A program made the translations under genes and the position numbers. From Candidatus Adlerbacteria bacterium (GTDB lineage: Bacteria; Patescibacteriota; Minisyncoccia; Phycocordibacterales; SBAW01): DNA of 33,918 bases. Location of the stretch: assembly GCA_903878285.1 (NCBI GenBank), contig CAIRHB010000016.1, positions 1-33,918 of the forward strand. Reading direction: 5' to 3'. A model generated the notes under the pieces. The model searched no databases and was not told the origin of the DNA. It worked only from the letters and a program-made list of their open reading frames with translations. Shown in pieces: positions 26,342 to 33,918 of this stretch (positions are counted from its first letter, which is position 1; every line of letters begins with the position of its first letter).

Positions 26342-27409
26342 TTATTCCTCGTCATCCGACCCTTGCTTGGTCATCGTCTTGGCAGAGCCCGAGGCGAGCG
26401 CCGCTTGGATCTGTTTTAATAGATCGTTGCCAACTTTCGGGTTCTCGCGCAGGTAGGTGCGCGATGCGTCGTAGCCGCGGCCGAGCTTCTCTTCGCCAAA
26501 CGAGTACGAGCTGCCCGACTTTTTAACCAACCCGAGCGACTCGCCAAGTGCCAAGAGCTCGCCCTCGCGGCTGATGCCCTCGTTGTAGAGCAGGTCAAAC
26601 TCCGTCTTGCGAAACGGTGCCGCGATTTTGTTTTTAACCACCTTGACGCGATGTCGCCCGCCGACCACCTCCTCACCTTTTTTAATCTGTGCGATGCGGC
26701 GGATGTCGAGCCGTACCGAGGTATAGAACTTGAGTGCCTTGCCGCCCGGCGTGGTCTCGGGGTTGCCAAACATCATGCCGATCTGCATGCGGATCTGGTT
26801 GATAAAAATCACGATGGTCTTCGACTTCGCGGTAATCGCGGTGAGCTTGCGCAGTGCCTGTGACATCAGCCGCGCCTGCTTGCCGACATGCATCGCGCCC
26901 ATGTCACCCTCGATCTCGTCCTTCGGCGTCAGCGCCGCGACCGAGTCGATGACGACGATATCGATTTTGCCGCTTCGGACAAGCGACTCGACGATCTCGA
27001 GTGCTTGCTCGCCAGTGTCCGGCTGTGAGACCAAGAGCTCGTCGAGGCGCACGCCGATCTTCTTTGCGTACTCCGGGTCGAGCGCATGCTCCGCGTCGAT
27101 AAACGCACAAATGCCGCCCTTCTTTTGTGCCTCGGCGATTGCGTGCAGGGTAAGAGTGGTTTTGCCCGATGACTCTGGCCCAAAGATCTCGATGATGCGT
27201 CCGCGTGGGTAGCCGCCGATGCCGAGCGCCCAGTCGAGGCCAATTGACCCAGAGGGAATCGCGTCGATATCAACGCGCGCAGTGTCGTCGAGCTTCATGA
27301 TCGCCTCGTCGCCAAACTTGGTCTTGATCTCGCGGATTGCCGCGTCGATGGCGCTCGTGTCGCGCTTGGGTGTGCCGTCTGATGCCACGCTGTCTTTCTT
27401 CTTTGCCAT
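26342..27409 (-). CDS. recA: Recombinase RecA
   Basis: Start trimmed to [63 protein letters not shown]. Confidence 0.97.
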   Translation of the reverse strand: MAKKKDSVASDGTPKRDTSAIDAAIREIKTKFGDEAIMKLDDTARVDIDAIPSGSIGLDWALGIGGYPRGRIIEIFGPESSGKTTLTLHAIAEAQKKGGICAFIDAEHALDPEYAKKIGVRLDELLVSQPDTGEQALEIVESLVRSGKIDIVVIDSVAALTPKDEIEGDMGAMHVGKQARLMSQALRKLTAITAKSKTIVIFINQIRMQIGMMFGNPETTPGGKALKFYTSVRLDIRRIAQIKKGEEVVGGRHRVKVVKNKIAAPFRKTEFDLLYNEGISREGELLALGESLGLVKKSGSSYSFGEEKLGRGYDASRTYLRENPKVGNDLLKQIQAALASGSAKTMTKQGSDDEE

Positions 27410-27449
27410 ACAAAATGGGTTACTCAATAATTCTCTCTAGTATACAGGA

Positions 27450-27791
27450 TTACACCGGGCAGTAGTCGAGCACCGTGAGCGCGACCCGGGTTGAGGCGCG
27501 TCTGCCAAAGCGGTCGATACTCGCGACCGTGACAACCGTGTAGCCCGGCGGCGGTGACAATGTGGCCTCAAAGTTGCCCGCAGGGTCGGTGAATGCGGGC
27601 GCATCGTCGATGGTAAAAAATGACACATTTTTTGCGGTTCCACGCACCGTGATCGTTGGCCCTGCCACCGCCGCGCCGTTGGCAGGCGAGCTGATTACGA
27701 CCTCTGGCCCTTCGATAATCTTGCGCGCCTCAAAGAGCCCGTAGCCCGCAACGAGCGCGATCATGATACCGATAAGTAGCTTTGTTGGCAT
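27450..27791 (-). CDS. Small membrane-anchored protein with Ig-like domain
   Basis: N-terminal TM LLIGIMIALVAGYGLFEA then VVISSPANGAAVAGPTITVRGTAKNVSFFTIDD...NFEATLSPPPGYTVVTVASIDRFGR. Confidence 0.7.
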   Translation of the reverse strand: MPTKLLIGIMIALVAGYGLFEARKIIEGPEVVISSPANGAAVAGPTITVRGTAKNVSFFTIDDAPAFTDPAGNFEATLSPPPGYTVVTVASIDRFGRRASTRVALTVLDYCPV

Positions 27792-27794
27792 AGA

Positions 27795-30092
27795 TTAAAA
27801 CTCTTCAACAGTGTTCTGGCTATTCCCATTGCCACTTGTTCCGATTTGCGTCGAGGAACCCTTTTCAAGCACCTCGCGCGGTTTTGCGCCGTCGCCGGGG
27901 CCGATCACGCCGCGCTCCTCCAGAGTGTCGATGAGTCGCGCCGCGCGCGCATAGCCGACCCCGAGCTTGCGCTGGATATACGAGGTCGACGCCTTGCCCG
28001 CTTCGATCACCGCCATGCGCGCTGCCTCGTACATATCGTCGTCAGTGTCGTCATCAAGCCCTCCCGAGCTGCCAGAGTCGTTCAGTGAGATGCTCGTGGT
28101 GCCTGGCAGTGGTGCCGCGATATCGACCGGCAGCTCGGCGTCGTTGTGTTTGACGATAAAGTCGACGATCTTCTTCACTTCGTTTTCGCTGATAAATGCG
28201 CTCTGGAGGCGCACTGGTTTGTTCATGTCCGAGGAGAGGTACAGCATATCACCCGCGCCCAGCAGCGACTCTGCCCCGCCTTGGTCGAGGATGGTACGAG
28301 AGTCGATCTGCGAGGCAACCTGGAGCGCCACGCGCGATGGCACGTTTGCTTTAATCAGCCCCGTAATCACGTTGACGCTCGGGCGCTGGGTCGAGAGGAT
28401 CAGGTGGATACCGACCGCGCGGCTCATCTGCGCCAGCCGCACAATCGCGCTTTCGAGCTCGCGCGGGTAGCTCTGCATGATGTCGGCGAGTTCGTCGATG
28501 ATGATCACGATATACGGCATCGCCTCGGGTACTGGCTCGGCATCTTCGGCACTCGGCGCGCCCGATTTTCTAAATTTTTCCAGTGCAGGGGTGAGGATGT
28601 TCTGGTGATACGACTCAATGTCGCGCACGCGACACTCCTCGAGGATGTTATAGCGCCGCTCCATCTCCTTGCCTGCCCAGCGCAGCGCGAGGATCGCCTT
28701 CTTGGCGTCGGTGATAACCGGCGTCAGGAGATGCGGCAGCGAGCGGTACAGCGTCAGCTCGACGCGCTTGGGGTCGATAAAGATAAAGCGCATCTGCTGC
28801 GGCCCGCAGCGGTAGAGCAGTGAGTTGACGATCGCATGGATTGTCACCGACTTGCCCGAGCCAGTGGCGCCTGCTACCAGCGCGTGCGGCATCTTGGCAA
28901 CGTTGGCAAAGAAGGAGCCTCCCGCGATATCACGCCCAAGCGCGACCAGGAGCGGCTTTGGCGAGTCGGTAAACTCGTGCGACTCCAGGAGCGTCCCCAA
29001 GCCCACCGTCACCTTTGCCGAGTTTGGCACCTCGATGCCGACCAGCGACTTGCCAGGTATAGGCGCCTCGATGCGCACCGACGAGGCAGAGAGCGCGAGC
29101 TCAAGGTTTTTTTGCAGAGTGAGGATCTTCTGCAGGCGCACGCCTTCGGCAGGCTTGACCGCGTAGCGGGTGACCGACGGGCCGATGGAGATCTCGTCAA
29201 GCTCGACCACGATGCCAAAGTTTGCCAGCGTGCGTTTGATGATGTTGGCGTTTGCTTTGATGTCGCCAACACCAGGGCGGCCTTTGTCGCGCTCCAACAA
29301 GGAGAGCGGCGGTGGCACATACTGCCCGAGCATGCTCTTGAGGTTGGCGGCGGCGGTGCGCGCCTGGATATCTCTTGCCGACGGCTGCGCGGCGGCCAGC
29401 GGGCGGGCAGGAGCAATAAGAGGCGCTTGTATGGGCACATCTTCTGTATCTTTTCTGTCAGTGTCGGCAGCTTCGACTGCTCTCTCGTTCTCTATATCAT
29501 CATCGACTTCTCCATCTTCATCAGGAAGTTCGTCTGCCTCGAGCGAAGTCGAGGGGTCGCCGTGGTAGAGCATGCCCCACAACCCCTTGGCACCCGCGGC
29601 AACCAGCCGCCCAATCGCAACAAACGGCTCCGGCGAGATGCGCCCCTCCAAGAGTACGAGCAGCGATATGAGCGCAATGCTCCACAGGAGGATCAGTGCC
29701 GCATAGACGTCAAAGAGATGCACCATCGGGTGTGCGATCCACCCGCCGACCAGCCCTCCATCTTGGAAGGTGATATCAAGGAACCCAAGCCCCGTAAAAA
29801 AGAAGACGCCGCTTGCAACCAGTTTAAGTACGGGCAGCCCTTGTTCGTTTTCGCGCAGCGTGCTCCATGCGATCATAAAGAAGAGTATCGGCAGCAAGAA
29901 GTAGCCGACTCCAAGTAGGTAGTCGAAGAAACGGTACGCATCGTTTCCAGCGATCCCCGCGGCGCTAAACGGTGCCAACGAGAGGAACACGCCGACGACA
30001 AACAGTAGCACAATTAGCACCGAGCGTTTGGTGTGGTCGGGGATAGCGATCGAGGGCAGGCGCTCCTTCTGTTTCGTTTGTTTCTTTGCCAT
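27795..30092 (-). CDS. ftsK: DNA translocase FtsK/SpoIIIE
   Basis: N-terminal TMs; HALVAGATGSGKSVTIHAIVNSLLYR; FIDPKRVELTLY; ILSTQRPSVNVITGLIKANVPSRVALQVASQIDSRTILD; gamma-like C-terminal wHTH. Confidence 0.96.
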   Translation of the reverse strand: MAKKQTKQKERLPSIAIPDHTKRSVLIVLLFVVGVFLSLAPFSAAGIAGNDAYRFFDYLLGVGYFLLPILFFMIAWSTLRENEQGLPVLKLVASGVFFFTGLGFLDITFQDGGLVGGWIAHPMVHLFDVYAALILLWSIALISLLVLLEGRISPEPFVAIGRLVAAGAKGLWGMLYHGDPSTSLEADELPDEDGEVDDDIENERAVEAADTDRKDTEDVPIQAPLIAPARPLAAAQPSARDIQARTAAANLKSMLGQYVPPPLSLLERDKGRPGVGDIKANANIIKRTLANFGIVVELDEISIGPSVTRYAVKPAEGVRLQKILTLQKNLELALSASSVRIEAPIPGKSLVGIEVPNSAKVTVGLGTLLESHEFTDSPKPLLVALGRDIAGGSFFANVAKMPHALVAGATGSGKSVTIHAIVNSLLYRCGPQQMRFIFIDPKRVELTLYRSLPHLLTPVITDAKKAILALRWAGKEMERRYNILEECRVRDIESYHQNILTPALEKFRKSGAPSAEDAEPVPEAMPYIVIIIDELADIMQSYPRELESAIVRLAQMSRAVGIHLILSTQRPSVNVITGLIKANVPSRVALQVASQIDSRTILDQGGAESLLGAGDMLYLSSDMNKPVRLQSAFISENEVKKIVDFIVKHNDAELPVDIAAPLPGTTSISLNDSGSSGGLDDDTDDDMYEAARMAVIEAGKASTSYIQRKLGVGYARAARLIDTLEERGVIGPGDGAKPREVLEKGSSTQIGTSGNGNSQNTVEEF

Positions 30093-30281
30093 ATAACGGC
30101 TCTATTCTAACACGTTCTGGCGCTATAGGGTGGTAGCGCTTGGCTAGGCGCACCATTCGTGCAGCGTTTGTGCAAAAACGGTCGCAGTGTGTATACTCAA
30201 GGTCATAGTTTGTCTCTGATATGTCCGAGAATGAGTAAAGGACAATAAGACAAAATATACGACAGCATAAGGACAAACAGC

Positions 30282-31082
30282 ATGTCTCATACACCAGCGC
30301 AGTTTCATGAATCAGCAATCCGCTCCGCCCTTTTTAAAGGACGCAGCGATGTCTATTTTTGCTTCCTTAAGACAGAAAAAATTGCACACGTTCTGACTGT
30401 TCTGGCAGAGCGTGCGTCAGAGACACACCGACACACCCTCGAAGACCTCGCGCGAGCTGCAACACTACTGCCTGCGAGTGTTGCACGTTATGCCGCTGGG
30501 CAGGAGCAGCCAGGCGTCGTTTTGGCGGGACTTTTTTCGACACTCGCAGCAGTGCGGCTTGCTGATACGCAGGGTGCACTGACCAAACAAAATGCACAGA
30601 TTATTGCCGCGGAGTGCGAACATCTGATCACTCGGCTTGGGGATGCGCTACGTGTGTCACCCTTTGTATCCGTCGATGACTTTGCGCTGCCGCCGCTCCC
30701 GCAACCAGCCGAGCGTCTGCTACCACTGCTGTCCGAGTATGGTCAGCCGTCTTTGAGCGTGTCTCACAAGCAGGGCAGTGTGCCAGATGGTAGTAAGAGA
30801 CACGCAGGAGTTATAAAGGACAGTATACAAAATGGTGTACCGACAGCTGTCCAGAGCAGTGGCTCAAAAGAGCAGCAAGCGCGGCTTGAGGCGATCAAAA
30901 GAGTTGTCTTTGAAAAGGGGCGAGTGTCGATAAAAGACATCTCCGCCGTGGTGCGTGGTTGCAGCGAAAAGACAATCCAACGCGAGCTGGCGACCTTAAT
31001 AGTTGCAGGGCTCGTACAGAAGGTAGGACAACGCCGCTGGAGCGTATATGTGCCCGCATCAGGAGTGACAAAAGTCAATTGA
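30282..31082 (+). CDS. DNA-binding protein with C-terminal winged HTH
   Basis: RLEAIKRVVFEKGRVSIKDISAVVRGCSEKTIQRELATLIVAGLVQKVGQRRWSVY; AAGGA about 10 nt upstream of ATG. Confidence 0.7.
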   Translation: MSHTPAQFHESAIRSALFKGRSDVYFCFLKTEKIAHVLTVLAERASETHRHTLEDLARAATLLPASVARYAAGQEQPGVVLAGLFSTLAAVRLADTQGALTKQNAQIIAAECEHLITRLGDALRVSPFVSVDDFALPPLPQPAERLLPLLSEYGQPSLSVSHKQGSVPDGSKRHAGVIKDSIQNGVPTAVQSSGSKEQQARLEAIKRVVFEKGRVSIKDISAVVRGCSEKTIQRELATLIVAGLVQKVGQRRWSVYVPASGVTKVN

Positions 31083-31180
31083 CCTGCACCCCTATTTGGA
31101 GTAGTGTACAGAGACGTGGAAATGCTATCAGATGCCTCGCTTTGGCGGGCGTTTGTGCGCTGTTGTCCACAGGGTTGGCT

Positions 31181-31210
31181 TTGCAGTAGAAGCCAATACC
31201 GCTCTATACT
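31181..31210 (+). promoter_or_regulatory. sigma70-type promoter candidate for the S-layer-like gene (TTGCAG-18-TATACT)
   Basis: -35 at 31181-31186, -10 at 31205-31210. Confidence 0.55.
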
Positions 31211-31558
31211 AAACAGCAGTAGCTGTACGGTAGTAGCGGCAGGCAACTGCAGGCAGGATTGATTGCTCGTTGACAACAGAATAGCGAAAGCAAACGCAGA
31301 TCTAAAAAGTGTTACGCACTTTCAGACACTCTTCATCCCACCATGGCTGCATATACCGCGCGTCCCTAACTCCCCTCACTACCCAATCGTCTTGCTTGTT
31401 CGTGTCGCAGTTGTGCGATGTTGCGTCGTTTCTTTTTTAAACAAAAGAATAGCGGCGTGCGTTGCGCACTGCGCACGAGTGGGGAAGACGGGTAGAACGT
31501 TTGGTTCTCTTTTATCCGTGATTACAAGTTAATTATCAAGTTCGCATTAATAACAGTT

Positions 31559-33918
31559 ATGACTATTACCCAAAGTTCTACACGACTCGTCGCGTATGCG
31601 GCAGGTGCAGTGTTGGCTGCGGCAGTCGCCTTTGGCGGCCTCGTAGCAATCCCAGCACACGCAGCATCGCTCACGTCGGCGCAGGTTCAGGCGATCGTCT
31701 CGCTGCTCCAGTCCTTCGGGGCGGATCAGAACACGATCAACAATGTTCAGGCGTCGCTCGCTGGTCAGCCGACCACCGGTACTACCGGTACGACGGTTAC
31801 CACAACTGGTTCGTTCTCGTACGTTTGGAACAAAGACCTCCAGGTCGGTTCCACTGGTGCTGATGTGAAAGCATTGCAGCAGTTCCTTAATCAGACCGCT
31901 TCGACCCAGATCGCAGCATCGGGCGCCGGTTCTCCAGGCTTGGAGAGCACGACCTTTGGTCCTGCAACGAAGGCAGCAGTAATCAAGTTCCAGAAGCTCT
32001 ACGGGATCAACCCGACAGGCACTGTGGGACCACTTACTCGCGCAAAGCTCAATGCGCTCGCAGCAGGTAGCACGACCACCACGACAACGACTGGCGGTAC
32101 GACCACCACTACTGGCGCAACAGGCACCGCGACTGTCTCGGCAGCAACACAGCCGGCAAATGCGATCGCTCCGCAAGGCGCGTCTCGCGTTCCGTTCACC
32201 GCCTTCACCGTGACGGCAGGTGCACAGGCTGTAACGCTCAACAGCGTCTCGGTCACTCGTCAGGGTCCGTCGCTCGATACTGACTTCTCTGGTGTTATCC
32301 TCGTCGACTCGTCGACCGGCATCCAGTACGGTACCTCGCGCGTCCTTGATGCAAACCACTCGGCAACCATCGGTACACCGGTCACTATCCCGGCAGGAAC
32401 ATCCAAGACCTTCTGGGTCGAGGGTAACATCGCGCCGCTGAGTGGTTCTGTCCCTGGTTCTGGTGACGTCGCATCGTTTGCTGTCACCGCAGTCAACACC
32501 ACCGCGACGGTGTCCGGCTCGCTCCCGATTGTGGGCGCAAGCAACACCATCAACACGGCGTTGACTATTGGTACAGCAACTTTGCAGTCGTCGTCGTTTG
32601 ACCCGAACGCAGCTTCGAGCCAGCCGATCGGTACGACCGGCTACCGCTTCACTGGTATCCGCATCCAGGCAGGTTCTGCTGAGGATCAGACCTTTAAGGC
32701 GATCACCTGGTACCAGTCTGGCTCGGCTTCCGGCCTTTCTAACGTTGTGACGATTGTCAACGGTACCTCGTACCCGACGACTGTCGACTCGACTGGCCGG
32801 TACTTCACCTCGACCTTCCCGAACGGTATCGTTATCCCGAAGGGTCAGTCGGTTGATGCATACATCCAGGCGGATCTCGGTTCGCAGACAACGCCGAACA
32901 CTTACGCAGAGTTCGACATCTACCGCTCGACTGATATCTACCTCGTGGGTAACACCTACGGCTTTGGTATCACCCCGGCTGGTAACTCGACTGACACCAC
33001 GAAGACCTACACCACTGGCTCAAACCATGGCACGATCTTCGTCTACAGCAGCAATGGTGTGAGCGGTACGCCGTGGGTAGAGGGCTCGGCTCTCACTGTC
33101 ACTGGTGGTACGTTCTCGACTATCCAGAACGCAACATCGGTTGGCGCACAGAACATCGCAGTGAACGTCTCGAATCAGCCGCTTGGTGGCTTCGTGACGA
33201 ACCTCACCGGCGAGGGTATCCAGGCACAGTCGATTGTTGTTCACTTCAGCTCGAGCGCAGCATTGCTCCCGCTCCAGAACGTTTCGCTCGTCGATGAGAC
33301 CGGCAAGACTGTCTCTGGTCCGTACAATGCAGTGCTTGTGAACGGTACTGGTTCCCCTGCATCGTCCACACAGCAGACGGTGACGTTCTCGGGTGCAACT
33401 ACGTTCCCGACCGGTTCCCACACCTACACCGTCAAGGGTCAGATACAGACACAAGCGGGTATAAATGGCGTCACTATATCGGCAAATATGGACCCCTCTA
33501 GTGACTGGACCAACCTCGTTGGTCAGACGAGTGGCAACACTGTCTCGATTGGTGTGACCAACTTCACGATGAACACGCAGACCGTCCAGGCAGCGTCGCT
33601 CACCGTGACGAATGGTTCGACCCCATCTTCGCAGAACGTTGTGTCAGGTGGTCAGAACGTTGTATTCGCAACGATCAACCTCAACGCACAGCAGTCTGGT
33701 GAAGATGTTCGCCTCTCGTCGCTTCCGCTCGCAGTCACCTTCGGTGGTACTCCGGTAGGCACTGCATCTAACTTGAGCAACTTCCAGCTCTGGCAGAACT
33801 ACGGCACCGCAAGTGCTTTGGCACTCAACACTGGTTCTCGCGTCATCAACAGCGCGCAGATCACTGGCTCGAGCGTTCCGTTTACCTTCGACAACACGCT
33901 CGTTGTTCCGAAAGGAAC
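31559..33918 (+). CDS. Secreted S-layer-like protein with peptidoglycan-binding domain (3' truncated)
   Basis: ATG 31559, signal peptide MTITQSSTRLVAYAAGAVLAAAVAFGGLVAIPAHA; PG-binding WNKDLQVGSTGADVKALQQFLNQ...STTFGPATKAAVIKFQKLYGINPTGTVGPLTRAKLNAL; Thr/Gly linkers; frame checked near the window end as VINSAQITGSSVPFTFDNTLVVPKG. Confidence 0.9.
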   Translation, partial: MTITQSSTRLVAYAAGAVLAAAVAFGGLVAIPAHAASLTSAQVQAIVSLLQSFGADQNTINNVQASLAGQPTTGTTGTTVTTTGSFSYVWNKDLQVGSTGADVKALQQFLNQTASTQIAASGAGSPGLESTTFGPATKAAVIKFQKLYGINPTGTVGPLTRAKLNALAAGSTTTTTTTGGTTTTTGATGTATVSAATQPANAIAPQGASRVPFTAFTVTAGAQAVTLNSVSVTRQGPSLDTDFSGVILVDSSTGIQYGTSRVLDANHSATIGTPVTIPAGTSKTFWVEGNIAPLSGSVPGSGDVASFAVTAVNTTATVSGSLPIVGASNTINTALTIGTATLQSSSFDPNAASSQPIGTTGYRFTGIRIQAGSAEDQTFKAITWYQSGSASGLSNVVTIVNGTSYPTTVDSTGRYFTSTFPNGIVIPKGQSVDAYIQADLGSQTTPNTYAEFDIYRSTDIYLVGNTYGFGITPAGNSTDTTKTYTTGSNHGTIFVYSSNGVSGTPWVEGSALTVTGGTFSTIQNATSVGAQNIAVNVSNQPLGGFVTNLTGEGIQAQSIVVHFSSSAALLPLQNVSLVDETGKTVSGPYNAVLVNGTGSPASSTQQTVTFSGATTFPTGSHTYTVKGQIQTQAGINGVTISANMDPSSDWTNLVGQTSGNTVSIGVTNFTMNTQTVQAASLTVTNGSTPSSQNVVSGGQNVVFATINLNAQQSGEDVRLSSLPLAVTFGGTPVGTASNLSNFQLWQNYGTASALALNTGSRVINSAQITGSSVPFTFDNTLVVPKG

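Noticed and set aside
31547-32359. 270-aa minus-strand ORF at the S-layer-like gene
   Set aside because: Cys/Arg-rich antisense translation of the signal peptide/PG-binding region and Thr-rich linkers; the plus-strand reading is clearly coding.
31080-33918. Repetitive sequence in the S-layer-like region as a CRISPR array
   Set aside because: Repeats are short Thr/Gly codon runs within an ORF, with no regular repeat-spacer periodicity.

Overview
The window appears to be ordinary chromosome from a Patescibacteria/CPR (Parcubacteria-like) bacterium; this placement is inferred from gene content, not tested. In order it carries: the edge of a possible integrase/transposase gene; a DUF3800 gene; a transglutaminase-like gene; a nucleotide-metabolism block (double ThyX-like protein, dCTP deaminase, thymidylate kinase, MazG-like); glyA; a membrane protein; argS; a GcrA-like regulator; ileS; recO; a DUF11-type surface protein; a single-chain glyS; an AI-2E family permease; metG; tatD; rpsF-ssb-rpsR; a DUF5397-like small gene; a probable structured ncRNA with its own terminator; efp; a sigma-70-family factor; recA; a small Ig-like membrane protein; ftsK; a wHTH protein; and the 5' part of a large secreted, peptidoglycan-binding, S-layer-like protein that runs off the window and is missing from the supplied ORF track. 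Best second looks: (i) a complete histidine-phosphatase domain embedded inside IleRS; (ii) a ~73-nt in-frame palindromic element in ileS; (iii) a ~250-nt multibranched RNA candidate at 23793-24039; (iv) a GcrA-like protein, a family known from Alphaproteobacteria; (v) a ThyX-like protein with its two half-motifs split between two repeats; (vi) -10 boxes placed exactly 6 nt before ATG at many genes, implying leaderless mRNAs; (vii) an abrupt composition change inside metG; (viii) EF-P without the usual PGKG loop. All of this was read by eye; no searches were run.
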